A stretch of DNA of 10,812 nt from Saccoglossus kowalevskii (lineage: Eukaryota; Hemichordata; Enteropneusta; Harrimaniidae): assembly GCF_000003605.2 (NCBI RefSeq), contig NW_003111250.1, positions 1 through 10,812 on the forward strand. Reading direction: 5' to 3'. The position numbers and the translations under genes were made by a program. This document shows, one piece after another, positions 8,962 through 10,812 of this stretch (positions are counted from its first letter, which is position 1; each line of letters begins with the position of its first letter). Below the pieces are notes generated by a model. It was not told the origin of the DNA and searched no databases. It saw nothing but the letters and a program-made list of their open reading frames with translations.

Positions 8962-9085
8962 ACAGTCTGCCTGTGAATACAAATGTAGTAATTACAGTCT
9001 GCATGTGAATACAACTAGTAATAACAGTCTGTAAGTGAATACAACTAGTAATAACAGTCTGCATGTGAATACAACTGTAGTAATA
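8962..9085. repeat. Family A monomers A25-A28 at the start of the 3' A block
   Basis: A25 (8962-8993), A26 (8994-9023), A27 (9024-9053) and A28 (9054-9085) match 415-538 and 107-198. The join to block D is abrupt at 8961/8962, after a 31-bp monomer with ACTAAGTAATA. Confidence 0.9.
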
Positions 9086-9920
9086 ACAGTCTCCGTGTGA
9101 ATACAACTGCTGTAATTACAGTCAGTATGCATGTAAATATAAGTCGTAATAACAGTCTGCATGTGAACACAACTAGTAATAACAGTCTGCATGTGAACAA
9201 ACTAGTAATAACAGTCTGCATATGAATACAACTGCAGTAATTACAGTCTCCATGTAAATACAACTGTTGTAGTTACTGTCTCCATGCGAACACATGTAAT
9301 TACAGTCTGCACGTGAATGCAACTGTAGTAATTAAAATCTGCATGTGAGTACAACTGTAATAATTAAAGTCTGCATGTGAATACAACTAGTAATAACAGA
9401 CTGCATGTGAACACAACTAATAATAAGTCTGCATGTGAATACAATTGTAGTAATTACAGTCTGCATGTGAACAAAACAATTAATTACAGTCTGCTTGTGT
9501 ATACAACTGTAGTAATAACAGTCTCCATGTAAATACAACAGCTGTAATTACAGTCAGTCTGCATGTAAATACAAGTCGTAATAACAGTCTGCATGTGAAT
9601 ACAACTAGTAATTACAGTCTGCATGTGAATACAACTGTAGTAATTACAGTCTGCATGTGAACACAACTAGTAATAACAGTCTGCATGTGAATACAACTAG
9701 TAATAACAGTCTGCACGTGAACACAACTATTAATAACAGTCTCCATGTAAATACAACTATTGTAATTACAGTCTCCATGTAAATACAAGTCTTATAATAA
9801 CAGTCTCCATGCGAACACAAGTAATTACAGTCTGCCTGTGAATACAAATGTAGTAATTACAGTCTGCATGTGAATACAACTAGTAATAACAGTCTGCATG
9901 TGAATACAACTGTAGTAATA
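9086..9920. repeat. Family A HOR unit, 835 bp, lacking A27
   Basis: A1-A26 run in order, then A28 directly (9889-9920). The missing 30-bp A27 accounts for 835 against 865 bp. Subtype variants are A16 with ACAAGTCGTAATA, A21 with CTGCACGTG, A22 with CTATTGTAATT, and A23 starting TCTCCATG. It shares the A22 and A23 variants with the window start. Confidence 0.92.
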
Positions 9921-10785
9921 ACAGTCTCCGTGTGAATACAACTGCTGTAATTACAGTCAGTATGCATGTAAATATAAGTCGTAATAACAGTCTGCATGTG
10001 AACACAACTAGTAATAACAGTCTGCATGTGAACAAACTAATAATAACAGTCTGCATATGAATACAACTGCAGTAATTACAGTCTCCATGTAAATACAACT
10101 GTTGTAATTACTGTTTCCATGCGAACACATGTAATTACAGTCTGCACGTGAATACAACTGTAGTAATTAAAATATGCATGTGAGTACAACTGTAATAATT
10201 AAAGTCTGCATGTGAATACAACTAGTAATAACAGACTGCATGTGAACACAACTAATAATAAGTCTGCATGTGAATACAATTGTAGTAATTACAGTCTGCA
10301 TGTGAACAAAACAATTAATTACAGTCTGCTTGTGTATACAACTGTAGTAATAACAGTCTCCATGTAAATACAACAGCTGTAATTACAGTCAGTCTGCATG
10401 TAAATACGAGACGTAATAACAGTCTGCATGTGAATACAACTAGTAATTACAGTCTGCATGTGAATACAACTGTAGTAATTACAGTCTGCATGTGAACACA
10501 ACTAGTAATAACAGTCTGCATGTGAATACAACTAGTAATAACTGTCTGCAAGTGAACACAACTATTAATAACAGTCTCCATGTAAATACAACTTTTGTAA
10601 TTACAGTCTGCATGTAAATACAAGTCTTATAATAACAGTCTCCATGCGAACACAAGTAATTACAGTCTGCCTGTGAATACAAATGTAGTAATTACAGTCT
10701 GCATGTGAATACAACTAGTAATAACAGTCTGTAAGTGAATACAACTAGTAATAACAGTCTGCATGTGAATACAACTCTAGTAATA
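9921..10785. repeat. Complete family A HOR unit, 865 bp, 28 monomers
   Basis: This is the only complete A unit in the window and is used here as the reference. Lengths A1-A28 are 32, 34, 30, 29, 32, 32, 27, 32, 32, 30, 30, 30, 30, 32, 32, 34, 30, 32, 30, 30, 30, 32, 32, 27, 32, 30, 30, 32, summing to 865. The next A1 (TCTCCGTGTG) begins at 10786. Private changes are ACTGTTTCC in A7, AAAATATGC in A9 and ACTCTAGTAATA in A28. Confidence 0.94.
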
Positions 10786-10812
10786 ACAGTCTCCGTGTGA
10801 ATACAACTGCTG
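10786..10812. repeat. Start of a further family A unit (A1, first 27 bp)
   Basis: ACAGTCTCCGTGTG marks A1, exactly 865 bp after the previous A1 at 9921. The array therefore continues past the window end in phase. Confidence 0.9.

Larger units (their letters stand above)
1..10812. repeat. Satellite array of 30/32-bp monomers filling the whole window
   Basis: The whole window is a head-to-tail array of about 350 monomers with no inverted copy and no non-repeat insert. The 30-bp form begins ACAGTCTGCATGTG and ends ACAACTAGTAATA. The 32-bp form carries an extra GT (ACTGTAGTAATT). Rarer lengths are 27 bp (GAACACAAGTAATT), 28 bp (missing AC at the front), 29 bp (GAACAAACTAG), 34 bp (CAGT duplicated) and 36 bp (ACTT added). 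Composition of the 30-bp form is 12 A, 8 T, 5 G, 5 C. Monomers differ from neighbours more than from the matching monomer several hundred bases away, which defines higher-order repeats. No gene, tRNA, rRNA or transposon signature is present. The array runs off both ends, so its true length is unknown. Confidence 0.98.

Noticed and set aside
1-10812. Many open frames of 60-99 codons on both strands, reading as decapeptide-like repeats (such as MQTVITSCIH on the minus strand)
   Set aside because: They arise because 30 bp is ten codons and the monomer has two stop-free minus frames. Each 32-bp monomer shifts the frame until a stop appears. None exceeds 99 residues, none has a distinct non-repeat domain, and the same DNA is read in all frames in different copies.
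1-10812. CRISPR array, since the repeat length is about 30 bp
   Set aside because: There are no unique spacers between constant repeats. The repeated unit is contiguous and every part of it varies to a similar degree, and no cas gene is present.
1-10812. Plasmid-type iterons or a replication origin
   Set aside because: Iteron arrays hold few copies beside a rep gene and an AT-rich region. Here some 350 copies with nested HORs fill the window and no initiator gene is seen.
1-10812. Telomeric repeats or a CENP-B box
   Set aside because: No run of TTAGGG-type or related telomere units and no match to the CENP-B box core (TTCG with CGGG) was seen. A centromeric role can be neither claimed nor excluded.
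1-10812. Assembly or sequencing artefact as the full explanation
   Set aside because: Different copies carry private substitutions and clean whole-monomer changes, which simple copying errors of assembly would not create. Local misjoins at the hybrid monomers remain possible without reads.
1-10812. A hidden gene-encoded defence or mobile system
   Set aside because: I looked for one on both strands. No protein domain, RNA gene fold or non-repeat interval exists in the window.

Overview
The window holds no recognisable gene. All 10,812 bases are one head-to-tail satellite (minisatellite-type) array of roughly 350 monomers, mostly 30 or 32 bp (range 27-36), about one third G+C, all in the same orientation. 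The consensus monomer starts ACAGTCTGCATGTG and ends ACAACTAGTAATA. Uninterrupted AT-rich satellite with nested higher-order repeats (HORs) points to a eukaryotic heterochromatic or subtelomeric/pericentromeric locus. The sequence does not allow a species or lineage call. There is no unique flank, transposon, RNA gene or credible coding sequence. Short open frames occur on both strands only because 30 bp is a multiple of three, and 32-bp monomers rotate the frame until a stop is met.

Reading monomer by monomer gives a layered structure. Family A is a 28-monomer HOR of 865 bp (monomers A1-A28); family B is a 20-monomer HOR of 617 bp (monomers B5-B24), entered through a fixed four-monomer lead-in (B1-B4). 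Layout: A (1-1929, with a 340-bp collapsed unit, an 803-bp unit and a partial unit); linker (1930-2081); B cassette 1 (2082-3038); segment C1, a diverged B-like half unit (3039-3596); A fragment (3597-3992); C and linker fragments (3993-4146); B cassette 2 (4147-5197); A (5198-5877); B cassette 3 (5878-6898); C2 (6899-7488); A-like mosaic (7489-8012); diverged block D with no close partner (8013-8961); A again (8962-10812), including one complete 865-bp unit (9921-10785).

Above the HOR level, 1280-3596 is repeated collinearly at 5228-7488, differing mainly by whole-monomer gains and losses. The window start (1-1279) carries the same private variants, in the same order, as the 3' end (9752 onward), so the window may be about one period of a still larger repeat of some 9.4-9.75 kb. 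Several junctions are hybrid monomers joined in register, which is the footprint expected of unequal homologous exchange. A conserved order of monomer variants shared by A8-A12, B20-B24, C and D indicates that all families descend from one ancestral HOR.

The most notable functional possibilities are inferences: dense (U)GCAUG and UGUAAAUA motifs if the + strand is transcribed, dense TAATTA cores and a 12-bp palindrome in DNA, and monomer lengths close to three helical turns. No new gene-encoded system was found.
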